Shown: piece by piece, positions 22,832 to 33,321 of the stretch | How positions within the stretch are numbered: the stretch's first letter is position 1 | Layout: each line of letters begins with the position of its first letter | Assembly (NCBI GenBank): GCA_032209605.1 | Contig: JASFXZ010000028.1 | Coordinates: 8,690,941-8,754,940, forward strand | Direction: 5' to 3' | DNA: 64,000 nucleotides | From: Mactromeris polynyma | Taxonomy: Eukaryota; Mollusca; Bivalvia; Venerida; Mactridae | The notes under the pieces: generated by a model | Told to the model about the DNA's origin: nothing | What the model saw: only the letters and a program-made list of their open reading frames with translations | Databases searched by the model: none | Made by a program: the position numbers and the translations under genes

Positions 22832-25800
22832 TTTTGCCCTCTAATTGCAACATTTTGCCCTCTAAGCGCAATATTTTGACCTGTCATCGCAACATTTTGA
22901 CCTGTCATCGCAACATTTTTCTACATTTATCCCTATAATCGCAACATATTACCCTCTAATCGCAACACTTTGCTACATTTTGTCCCCCTCATCGCAACAT
23001 TTTGCTACATTTTGTCCCCCTCATCGCAACATTTTGCCCTTTAATCGCAACATTTTGCTACATATTGCCCTCTAATCACAATATTTTGCCCTCTAATCGC
23101 AACATTTTGACCTGTCATCGCAACATTTTTCTACATTTATCCCTATAATCGCAACACTTTGCCCTCTAACCGCAACACTTTGCTACATTTTGTCCCCCTC
23201 ATCGCAACATATTGCCCACTAATCGCAACACTTTGCTACATTTTGTCCCCCTCATCGCAACATTTTGCTACATTTTGCCCTTAAATCGCAACATTTTGCC
23301 CTTTAATCGCAACATTTTGCTACATTTTTTCCCCCTCATCGCAACATATTGCCATCTAATCGCAACACTTTGCTACATTTTGTCCCCCTCATCGCAACAT
23401 ATTGCCCACTAATCGCAACACTTTGCTACATTTTGTCCCCCTCATCGCAACATTTTGCTACATTTTGCCCTTAAATCGCAACATTTTGCCCTTTAATCGC
23501 AACATTTTGCTACATTTTGTCCCCCTCATCGCAACATATTGCCCTCTAATCGCAACACTTTGCTACATTTTGTCCCCCTCATCGCAACATATTGCCCACT
23601 AATCGCAACACTTTGCTACATTTTGTCCCCCTCATCGCAACATTTTGCTACATTTTGCCCTTAAATCGCAACATTTTGCCCTTTAATCGCAACATTTTGC
23701 TACATTTTTTCCCCCTCATCGCAACATATTGCCCTCTAATCGCAACATTTTGCTACATTGTGTCCCCCTCATCGCAACATATTGCCCTCTAATCGCAACA
23801 CTTTGCTACATTGTGTCCCCCTCATCGCAACATATTGCCCTCTAATCGCAACACTTTGCTACATTGTGTCCCCCTCATCGCAACATATTGCCCTCTAATC
23901 GCAACACTTTGCTACATTGTGTCCCCCTCATCGCAACATATTGCCCTCTAATCGCAACACTTTGCTACATTGTGTCCCCCTCATCGCAACATATTGCCCT
24001 CTAATCGCAACACTTTGCTACATTTTGTCCCCCTCATCGCAACATATTGCCCACTAATCGCAACACTTTGCTACATTTTGTCCCCCTCATCGCAACATTT
24101 TGCTACATTTTGCCCTTAAATCGCAACATTTTGCCCTTTAATCGCAACATTTTGCTACATTTTTTCCCCCTCATCGCAACATATTGCCCTCTAATCGCAA
24201 CACTTTGCTACATTTTTTCCCCCTCATCGCAACATATTGCCCTCTAATCGCAACACTTTGCTACATTTTTTCCCCCTCATCGCAACATTTTGCCCTCTAA
24301 TCGCAACACTTTGCTACATTTTTTCCCCCTCATCGCAACATATTGCCCTCTAATCGCAACACTTTGCTACATTGTGTCCCCCTCATCGCAACATATTGCC
24401 CTCTAATCGCAACACTTTGCTACATTTTGTCCCCCTCATCGCAACATATTGCCCTCTAATCGCAACACTTTGCTACATTTTGTCCCCCTCATCGCAACAT
24501 ATTGCCCTCTAATCGCAACACTTTGCTACATTGTGTCCCCCTCATCGCAACATATTGCCCTCTAATCGCAACATTTTGCTACATTTTGTCCCCCTCATCG
24601 CAACATATTGCCCTCTAATCGCAACACTTTGCTACATTTTGTCCCCCTCATCGCAACATATTGCCCACTAATCGCAACATTTTGCTACATTTTTTCCCCC
24701 TCATCGCAACATATTGCCCTCTAATCGCAACACTTTGCTACATTGTGTCCCCCTCATCGCAACATATTGCCCTCTAATCGCAACACTTTGCTACATTTTG
24801 TCCCCCTCATCGCAACATATTGCCCACTAATCGCAACACTTTGCTACATTTTGTCCCCCTCATCGCAACATTTTGCTACATTTTGCCCTTAAATCGCAAC
24901 ATTTTGCCCTTTAATCGCAACATTTTGCTACATTTTTTCCCCCTCATCGCAACATATTGCCCTCTAATCGCAACACTTTGCTACATTTTTTCCCCCTCAT
25001 CGCAACATATTGCCCTCTAATCGCAACACTTTGCTACATTGTGTCCCCCTCATCGCAACATTTTGCCCTCTAATCGCAACACTTTGCTACATTTTGTCCC
25101 CCTCATCGCAACATATTGCCCTCTAATCGCAACACTTTGCTACATTTTGTCCCCCTCATCGCAACATATTGCCCTCTAATCGCAACACTTTGCTACATTG
25201 TGTCCCCCTCATCGCAACATATTGCCCTCTAATCGCAACATTTTGCTACATTTTTTCCCCCTCATCGCAACATATTGCCCTCTAATCGCAACACTTTGCT
25301 ACATTTTGTCCCCCTCATCGCAACATATTGTCCTCTAATCGCAACATTTTGCTACATTTTTTCCCCCTCATCGCAACATATTGCCATCTAATCGCAACAC
25401 TTCGCTACATTTTGTCCCCCTCATCGCAACATATTGCCCTCTAATCGCAACACTTTGCTACATTTTGTCCCCCTCATCGCAACATATTGCCCTCTAATCG
25501 CAACACTTTGCTACATTTTGTCCCCCTCATCGCAACATATTGCCCTCTAATCGCAACCTTTTGCTACATTGTGTCCCCCTCATCGCAACATATTGCCCTC
25601 TAATCGCAACACTTTGCTACATTTTGTCCCCCTCATCGCAACATATTGCCCTCTAATCGCAACCTTTTGCTACATTGTGTCCCCCTCATCGCAACATATT
25701 GCCCTCTAATCGCAACACTTTGCTACATTTTGTCCCCCTCATCGCAACATATTGCCCTCTAATCGCAACCTTTTGCTACATTGTGTCCCCCTCATCGCAA

Positions 25801-28800
25801 CATATTGCCCTCTAATCGCAACACTTTGCTACATTTTGTCCCCCTCATCGCAACATATTGCCCTCTAATCGCAACCTTTTGCTACATTGTGTCCCCCTCA
25901 TCGCAACATATTGCCATCTAATCGCAACATTTTGCTACATTTTGTCCCCCTCATCGCAACATATTGTCCTCTAATCGCAACACTTTGCTACATTTTGTCC
26001 CCCTCATCGCAACATATTGTCCTCTAATCGCAACACTTTGCTACATTTTGTCCCCCTCATCGCAACATATTGTCCTCTAATCGCAACACTTTGCTACATT
26101 GTGTCCCCCTCATCGCAACATATTGTCCTCTAATCGCAACACTTTGCTACATTTTGTCCCCCTCATCGCAACATATTGTCCTCTAATCGCAACACTTTGC
26201 TACATTTTGTCCCCCTCATCGCAACATATTGTCCTCTAATCGCAACACTTTGCTACATTTTGTCCCCCTCATCGCAACATATTGTCCTCTAATCGCAACA
26301 CTTTGCTACATTGTGTCCCCCTCATCGCAACATATTGTCCTCTAATCGCAACACTTTGCTACATTTTGTCCCCCTCATCGCAACATATTGTCCTCTAATC
26401 GCAACACTTTGCTACATTGTGTCCCCCTCATCGCAACATATTGTCCTCTAATCGCAACACTTCGCTACATTTTGTCCCCCTCATCGCAACATATTGCCCT
26501 CTAATCGCAACACTTTGCTACATTTTGTCCCCCTCATCGCAACATTTTGCTACATTTTGCCCTTAAATAGCAACATTTTGCCCTTTAATCGCAACATTTT
26601 GCCCTCTAATCGCAACATTTTGCTACATTTTGTCCCCCTCATCGCAACATATTGTCCTCTAATCGCAACACTTTGCTACATTTTGTCCCCCTCATCGCAA
26701 CATATTGCCCTCTAATCGCAACACTTTGCTACATTTTTTCCCCCTCATCGCAACATATTGTCCACTAATCGCAACATTTTGCTACATTTTGTCCCCCTCA
26801 TCGCAACATTTTGCTACATTTTGTCCCCCTCATCGCAACATTTTGCTACATTTTGTCCCCCTCATCGCAACATTTTGCTACATTTTGTCCCCCTCATCGC
26901 AACATTTTGCTACATTTTGTCCCCCTCATCGCAACATATTGCCCTCTAATCGCAACACTTTGCTACATTTTGTCCCCCTCATCGCAACATATTGTCCTCT
27001 AATCGCAACACTTTGCTACATTTTGTCCCCCTCATCGCAACATTTTGCTACATTTTGTCCCCCTCATCGCAACATTTTGCTACATTTTGTCCCCCTCATC
27101 GCAACATTTTGCTACATTTTGTCCCCCTCATCGCAACATATTGCCCTCTAATCGCAACACTTTGCTACATTTTGTCCCCCTCATCGCAACATATTGTCCT
27201 CTAATCGCAACACTTTGCTACATTTTGTCCCCCTCATCGCAACACTTTGCTACATTTTGTCCCCCTCATCGCAACATTTTGCTACATTTTGTCCCCCTCA
27301 TCGCAACATATTGCCCTCTAATCGCAACACTTTGCTACATTTTGTCCCCCTCATCGCAACATATTGTCCTCTAATCGCAACACTTTGCTACATTTTGTCC
27401 CCCTCATCGCAACATTTTGCTACATTTTGTCCCCCTCATCGCAACATTTTGCTACATTTTGTCCCCCTCATCGCAACATTTTGCTACATTTTGTCCCCCT
27501 CATCGCAACATATTGCCCTCTAATCGCAACACTTTGCTACATTTTGTCCCCCTCATCGCAACATATTGTCCTCTAATCGCAACACTTTGCTACATTTTGT
27601 CCCCCTCATCGCAACACTTTGCTACATTTTGTCCCCCTCATCGCAACATTTTGCTACATTTTGTCCCCCTCATCGCAACATATTGCCCTCTAATCGCAAC
27701 ACTTTGCTACATTTTTTCCCCCTCATCGCAACATATTGCCCTCTAATCGCAACACTTTGCTACATTTTTTCCCCCTCATCGCAACATATTGCCCTCTAAT
27801 CGCAACACTTTGCTACATTTTTTCCCCCTCATCGCAACATATTGCCCTCTAATCGCAACACTTTGCTACATTTTTTCCCCCTCATCGCAACATATTGTCC
27901 ACTAATCGCAACATTTTGCTACATTTTGTCCCCCTCATCGCAACATTTTGCTACATTTTGTCCCCCTCATCGCAACATTTTGCTACATTTTGTCCCCCTC
28001 ATCGCAACATTTTGCTACATTTTGTCCCCCTCATCGCAACATTTTGCTACATTTTGTCCCCCTCATCGCAACATATTGCCCTCTAATCGCAACACTTTGC
28101 TACATTTTGTCCCCCTCATCGCAACATATTGTCCTCTAATCGCAACACTTTGCTACATTTTGTCCCCCTCATCGCAACATTTTGCTACATTTTGTCCCCC
28201 TCATCGCAACATTTTGCTACATTTTGTCCCCCTCATCGCAACATTTTGCTACATTTTGTCCCCCTCATCGCAACATTTTGCTACATTTTGTCCCCCTCAT
28301 CGCAACATTTTGCTACATTTTGTCCCCCTCATCGCAACATATTGCCCTCTAATCGCAACACTTTGCTACATTTTTTCCCCCTCATCGCAACATATTGCCC
28401 TCTAATCGCAACACTTTGCTACATTTTGTCCCCCTCATCGCAACATATTGCCCTCTAATCGCAACATTTTGCTACATTTTGTCCCCCTCATCGCAACATA
28501 TTGCCCTCTAATCGCAACACTTTGCTACATTTTGTCCCCCTCATCGCAACATATTGCCCTCTAATCGCAACACTTTGCTACATTTTGTCCCCCTCATCGC
28601 AACACTTTGCTACATTTTGTCCCCCTCATCGCAACACTTTGCTACATTTTGTCCCCCTCATCGCAACATATTGCCCTCTAATCGCAACACTTTGCTACAT
28701 TTTGTCCCCCTCATCGCAACATATTGTCCTCTAATCGCAACACTTTGCTACATTTTGTCCCCCTCATCGCAACATTTTGCTACATTTTGTCCCCCTCATC

Positions 28801-29140
28801 GCAACATTTTGCTACATTTTGTCCCCCTCATCGCAACATATTGTCCTCTAATCGCAACACTTTGCTACATTTTGTCCCCCTCATCGCAACACTTTGCTAC
28901 ATTTTGTCCCCCTCATCGCAACACTTTGCTACATTTTGTCCCCCTCATCGCAACATATTGCCCTCTAATCGCAACACTTTGCTACATTTTGTCCCCCTCA
29001 TCGCAACATATTGCCCTCTAATCGCAACACTTTGCTACATTTTGTCCCCCTCATCGCAACATTTTGCTACATTTTGCCCTTAAATAGCAACATTTGCCCT
29101 TTAATCGCAACATTTTGCTACATTTTGCCCTCTAATCGCA
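22832..29140 (+). repeat. Satellite array C (53-bp compound unit, higher-order repeats)
   Basis: About 6.3 kb. The main unit is 53 bp: a 32-bp part (CTACATTTTGTCCCCCTCAT then CGCAACATATTG) and a 21-bp part (CCCTCTAATCGCAACACTTTG). Diagnostic variants show larger periods: 190 bp (CCCACTAATCGC at 23,214, 23,404, 23,594), 106 bp (GCAACCTTTTGC about 25,556-25,875), 372 bp (26,992-27,735) and 1,137 bp (26,705 against 27,842). The left and right edges carry array-A-like CTACATTTTGCCC units. All overlapping frames here (up to 187 codons) are repeat artefacts. Confidence 0.97.
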
Positions 29141-30347
29141 TTGGATATTTGTGGTGCATTGTATACCAAATTTTCGAGAAACTATTAACAATATTAGCTG
29201 TTAGTTTTTGTGAACATTAGCAATTTTGCGGTGATAATATAGTTAGGTGTTAATAGTAAAAAGAGCGTTCGGTAACCATCCATTACATTTTTATTTGAGT
29301 ACTAATTGAATTATAAGAAATATAATTTTTAGAAATATATTACTAATTATATAAATCATGTATGTGATGAATGATATCCAGGCAACACTAACGGGGAGGC
29401 GCTCTTATCATGGCTCGTCGTCTTCTTTTTTGCGGGGGTGTGGGGGTATTTTTTGTGAACAAACTGTTATATACATATATATATACTTACATAGAACTGC
29501 GGATATCTATTTCCGATTACTGACCACTAGTGCGTCTCGTCATCATTACTTCTGCACCGAATACATATAAATTGAAGTTTGATTTGTTTTCTCCATTTTT
29601 GACGATCTTCTCGTCCAATCTTCTGACAATTGTAATGACTCCAACTCTTGCATGTCTGAATTTATTAAATTCATATTGTCTCAAGTTTCGGTAAAGTTAG
29701 ACATACTTTTAAACAATTGCAATGAAATTATAATTAGGAGAAGATATTAATAACAAAATCGTCTGATTTCTGTTAATTATAATCAAGTGCTATCGTGATA
29801 TATTTCACGCCTTTAACGATCAATATTTCACCCGGAACAATATGGGCACTTAATTATTGAAGCTGGTGTGATATTAGTTTCGCACTTCCCTACTTTTTGG
29901 ATTTAGACAATCAACAGGTGCATAAATGCGCATAATTACACATACTGAAGGTGCAATGATCAATTAGCGCAAATCTTAATTGGTCCCTTTTGAGCGAACG
30001 AAAAGCTTTGTTTCGCCGACAAAAGATACCGACATCCATTAATTACATGCACATGAATTTGACATAGGTTGGAATGGATTGAACAATATATCTAGGGATG
30101 ATATGAACTTATATCATATCAACTGTGATGAGTATATTTACAACAAACAATGCAGTGTAATTTATTGCATAAACTACAACGTTATAGTAAATAAAGACAC
30201 ATTTTGTAGAATGAAGAATTTTTCATTTTCCACAACCATTGGACATTTACATCAACAATATATTATTTTACACAATATAGCTTTTGAAAGAAAAAAAATG
30301 ACATGAACTATTTGTTCATCTCTAATGATATTTTCATGTAGATCTAA
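29141..30347. other. AT-rich spacer, no gene seen
   Basis: Only short frames without motifs. A degenerate dispersed repeat occupies about 29,870-30,060. Confidence 0.5.
29870..30060. repeat. Dispersed repeat, copy 2 (partner near 4,400-4,600)
   Basis: Shares ordered blocks with 4,400-4,600, including TTTCGCACTT, CAACAGGTGCATAAA and ATGATCAAT. It is diverged, so it is older than the nearby satellite. Confidence 0.45.
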
Positions 30348-30385
30348 TCTCCAATGCGCCGTCTGATCTATTGGCGCATTGGAGA
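30348..30385. repeat. Hairpin 1 with CCAATGCGCC arms
   Basis: Arms TCTCCAATGCGCC (30,348-30,360) and GGCGCATTGGAGA (30,373-30,385) pair perfectly around the 12-nt loop GTCTGATCTATT. Confidence 0.9.
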
Positions 30386-30567
30386 ATTCCAATTCACAAT
30401 AAAACATCCAGCATCTAATTTCAAAATTTACCACTTATCAGATTTTTCAATTCACTTTGGAATATCTAGCATCGTAGTCAAAATGTTATAAATAAATATA
30501 TATTTCCCTGATGACATGAAATACATGTTCATCTCCAATGCGTAGTCTGATATTTCCATGTAGATCT

Positions 30568-30609
30568 AATCTCCAATGCGCCAATAGATCAGACGGCGCA
30601 TTGGAGATT
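30568..30609. repeat. Hairpin 2, same arms, loop in opposite orientation
   Basis: Arms AATCTCCAATGCGCC (30,568-30,582) and GGCGCATTGGAGATT (30,595-30,609) enclose AATAGATCAGAC, the exact reverse complement of the loop of hairpin 1. Outer flanks (TCATGTAGATCTAATCT or CCATGTAGATCTAATCT; TTCCAATTCACAAT) match hairpin 1 in direct orientation. Confidence 0.9.
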
Positions 30610-31066
30610 TCCAATTCACAATCAAATATCCAGCTAATTCAAACTTAGCGACTACTTATCGGTCATTTGCAAAAAAATAGATATTTACTACTAAAAAAGA
30701 TCAATATATTCCTTCTGAATGATAATAAAGGAAATATTGTTTGATCAATTTTTTGATTTTTCAATTCACAATGTTTAAATTTGTATAAAAACCCACATAG
30801 TGTATATATGTTAAGTGTTACTCGTGGAGGATATTCACATTGATTTGGTGGAGGGGATTCTAAACGTTTACATTCCGACGGTTCTCCCAGAGAATTACGG
30901 AGGTTTTGGTAAATGACAAGTTCGGTAAATTGATTTTAATGTTCATTTCGTTTGGAGGTTTCGGTAAATTAATTTTTAACGTTAGTTTCTTTCGGAGGTT
31001 TCGGTAAAAAAAATTGTTTAACATTGAACAATGACATAGGCTAGTGTGACCAAACAATGTCATTAA

Positions 31067-31838
31067 GTCAATTACCTACACAAGTCAACTCGTACCATTT
31101 CTTTGGTCAACTCGTACCTATCCAAGTCAACTCGTACCTACACAAGTCAACTCGTACCTACACAAGTCAACTCGTACCATGTCTTTGGTCAACTCGTACC
31201 TATCCAAGTCAACTCGTACCTACACAAGTCAACTCGTACCTACACAAGTCAACTCGTACCTACACAAGTCAACTCGTACCATTTCTTTGGTCAACTCGTA
31301 CCTATCCAAGTCAACTCGTACCTACACAAGTCAACTCGTACCTATCCAAGTCAACTCGTACCTACACAAGTCAACTCGTACCTATCCAAGTCAACTCGTA
31401 CCTACACAAGTCAACTCGTACCATTTCTTTGGTCAACTCGTACCTATCCAAGTCAACTCGTACCCTTTCTTTGGTCAACTCGTACCTATCCAAGTCAACT
31501 CGTACCATTTCTTTGGTCAACTCGTACCTATCCAAGTCAACTCGTACCCTTTCTTTGGTCAACTCGTACCTATCCAAGTCAACTCCTACCCTTTCTTTGG
31601 TCAAATCGTACCTATCCAAGTCAACTCGTACCATTTCTTTGGTCAACTCGTACCTATCCAAGTCAACTCGTACCCTTTCTTTGGTCAACTCGTACCTGTC
31701 CAAGTCAACTCGTACCTATCCAAGTTAACTCGTACCCTTTCTTTGGTCAACTCGTACCTGTCCAAGTCAACTCGTACCTATCCAAGTCAACTCGTACCTA
31801 TCCAAGTCAAATCGTACCTATCCAAGTCAACTCGTACC
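31067..31838 (+). repeat. Minisatellite, 20- and 22-bp units
   Basis: CAACTCGTACCTACACAAGT or CAACTCGTACCTATCCAAGT (20 bp) alternates with a 22-bp form, CAACTCGTACCATTTCTTTGGT. About 37 units. All three plus frames are open for 223-261 codons and a minus frame for 110, as expected for a stop-free repeat. Confidence 0.95.
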
Positions 31839-31849
31839 TATCATTACTT

Positions 31850-32342
31850 TTTATTACTTTAATATGTATACAAATGCTTACGTTATAGATCGACATGGAA
31901 ATGCCATGGACATGATATTCATCAATACTGGTGCAATAATAGGTGCATTTGGTTGTATAATTGGTATTTTTTAATGTCTTTAAGTAACTTTTAGTTACAT
32001 TTGACTTTGGTTTTATTTCAGTTGCCAGTTATTTAAATCTACAGATTAATGAAAACACTAGAGCCATATTACCATTATACACTTATTGATAGTATACCTT
32101 GTAATATATACAAAAAAGAACGAAGTATGGTTTATTGTATAACATTCAACAAATCAAATGAATAACTAATGAAATGAATAAATAAAACAAACACCCAAAT
32201 TAACCAAATATAACAAACATGATAAGCAAATGAATCAATATGTACAAATGAAATGAAATGAACAATCATAATAAGCAAGTACATACAATGCATGGAATTA
32301 TTTATCATATTTCATTCAATATAATAATAATAGATATATAAA
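31850..32342. other. AT-rich spacer, no gene seen
   Basis: Tandem-like AATGAAATGAA and AAACAAAC tracts and no supported frame. No further exon of the minus-strand fragment at 32,343 was found here. Confidence 0.5.
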
Positions 32343-32974
32343 TTACAACAAAAACAACATTAATCGATACAAATTAAATTTCCTCTTCGTCGTTGGCGAT
32401 GATGTGGTTTGATCGTCGTGACATGAGGTCAGTACTTGATAAAATGGCGCTCGGACGACCTTGAATGTACCATCCAAGAACCATCTCTTTGCTTGGCGAA
32501 GAATGTCCATCTGGTGGCTCGTCCCAAACACTAAATGACGAGCTCCGTTCAGTTTTATATCATCAATTACGAAGTCTTCACCGACGACGCCGAGGTCAAG
32601 CTGTAATAGAAGATAAACAATATATATACACCCATCTGTTTAAAATATAGAACATTGTACACATTTACGAAATTGCGAGCTAGTGATTCATTTAACACAT
32701 GTATGATATTTTAATCAAAATTTTCATTATGCAAGTTCGTGTTAGTGACTCGTACGTGAGACAATTTAATAAAAAAACATTAAGCAAATTCGCACTGCTG
32801 AATCAATAACATACGAGTTAGTATAAACTTTATTACCTCAAATGTTAGGTCATCTGGTCGTAGACGTCGGTGATGGTTTGCTGCTCTTGTCAGGTTGTCG
32901 TCGTTTGACACCATCTCCCTCATCACGCGTTCCACGATGGCGGCAGCTGGCTCAATTATTATTTTCATCTCCAA
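32343..32974 (-). pseudogene. MULE/FLYWCH-type transposase-like gene fragment
   Basis: Two minus-strand blocks, 32,974-32,837 and 32,600-32,343, join at GTAATA (donor 32,836) and TACAG (acceptor ending 32,601) in one frame. The first contains LTRAANHHRRLRPDDLTFE. The second contains GARHLVFGTSHQMDILRQAK and WFLDGTFKVVRAPFYQVL. Both are hallmarks of the region before and at the start of a MULE-type transposase domain found in FLYWCH-linked animal proteins. After FYQ the similarity stops and a short tail ends in a stop, so the catalytic domain is missing. It is either truncated or a further exon lies in the repeats to the left. It points away from GCN1. Confidence 0.6.
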
Positions 32975-33179
32975 TGCGCTGTCATATTTACTTAGGCAAT
33001 CTCAAATGCGCTGACTGATCTATAATGACGCATTCTAAACTGTAAGCAAATTGACGATTTTTTACTTTACAAAGTAATTTAAGACAGCAAATTCAATGTT
33101 TAAGACTACTGTACATTAATTGTTAATAATACGTTTTATCATTTTACGATAATTATTAAAGAAAGAAATTGCTAATGAT

Positions 33180-33297
33180 CGGGCTTTTTTAAAATCTCCA
33201 ATGCGCCCAATGCGCCGTAAAATCTCCAATGCCCGGTATTTTAGTCATACCGGACCCGTCATGACCGTACTTTAACATTTCCAATTGCACAACAAGC
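33180..33297 (+). promoter_or_regulatory. Probable GCN1 promoter / 5' untranslated region
   Basis: The 118 bp before the start codon hold CTCCAATGCGCCCAATGCGC (33,197-33,216) and another CTCCAATGC (33,225-33,233), plus a 7-bp inverted repeat CCGGTAT/ATACCGG around 33,234-33,254. There is no TATA box at an obvious distance. The CCAATGCGC word is the same as in the hairpins at 30,348 and 30,568 and recurs near 32,972-33,010, so it may be repeat-derived. The transcription start is not determined. Confidence 0.35.
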
Positions 33298-33321
33298 ATG
33301 GCGGACCATGTGTCCACATCG
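33298..33321 (+). CDS. GCN1: GCN1 exon 1
   Basis: Residues 1-8 (MADHVSTS). Donor GTAAGT at 33,322, phase 0. The following intron is only 85 bp. Confidence 0.85.

Larger units (their letters stand above)
18945..22860. repeat. Segmental duplication, copy B
   Basis: Collinear with 1-1,490: TRIM-like first exon, upstream flank, CCACCGGTTTCCCAAATGGG segment, and the segment starting ATGAGCATAGCATGGCTTCA (22,734 here, 1,380 in copy A) that precedes the satellite. Three blocks are present only here (19,445-20,509; about 21,417-21,735; about 21,897-22,732). They are insertions in this copy or deletions from copy A. The first carries a LINE relic, which favours insertion. The frame at 21,249-21,644 is not called as a gene. 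Confidence 0.85.

Noticed and set aside
22832..29140. Many plus-strand frames of 60-187 codons (HFVPLIATFCYILSPSSQ type)
   Set aside because: All are frames through satellite array C, overlapping each other with alternative starts and with no conserved boundary.
31057..31888. Overlapping frames of 223, 261 and 227 codons with QVNSYL and KSTRTY repeats
   Set aside because: 20/22-bp minisatellite open in all plus frames and on the minus strand; no signal, domain or splice context.
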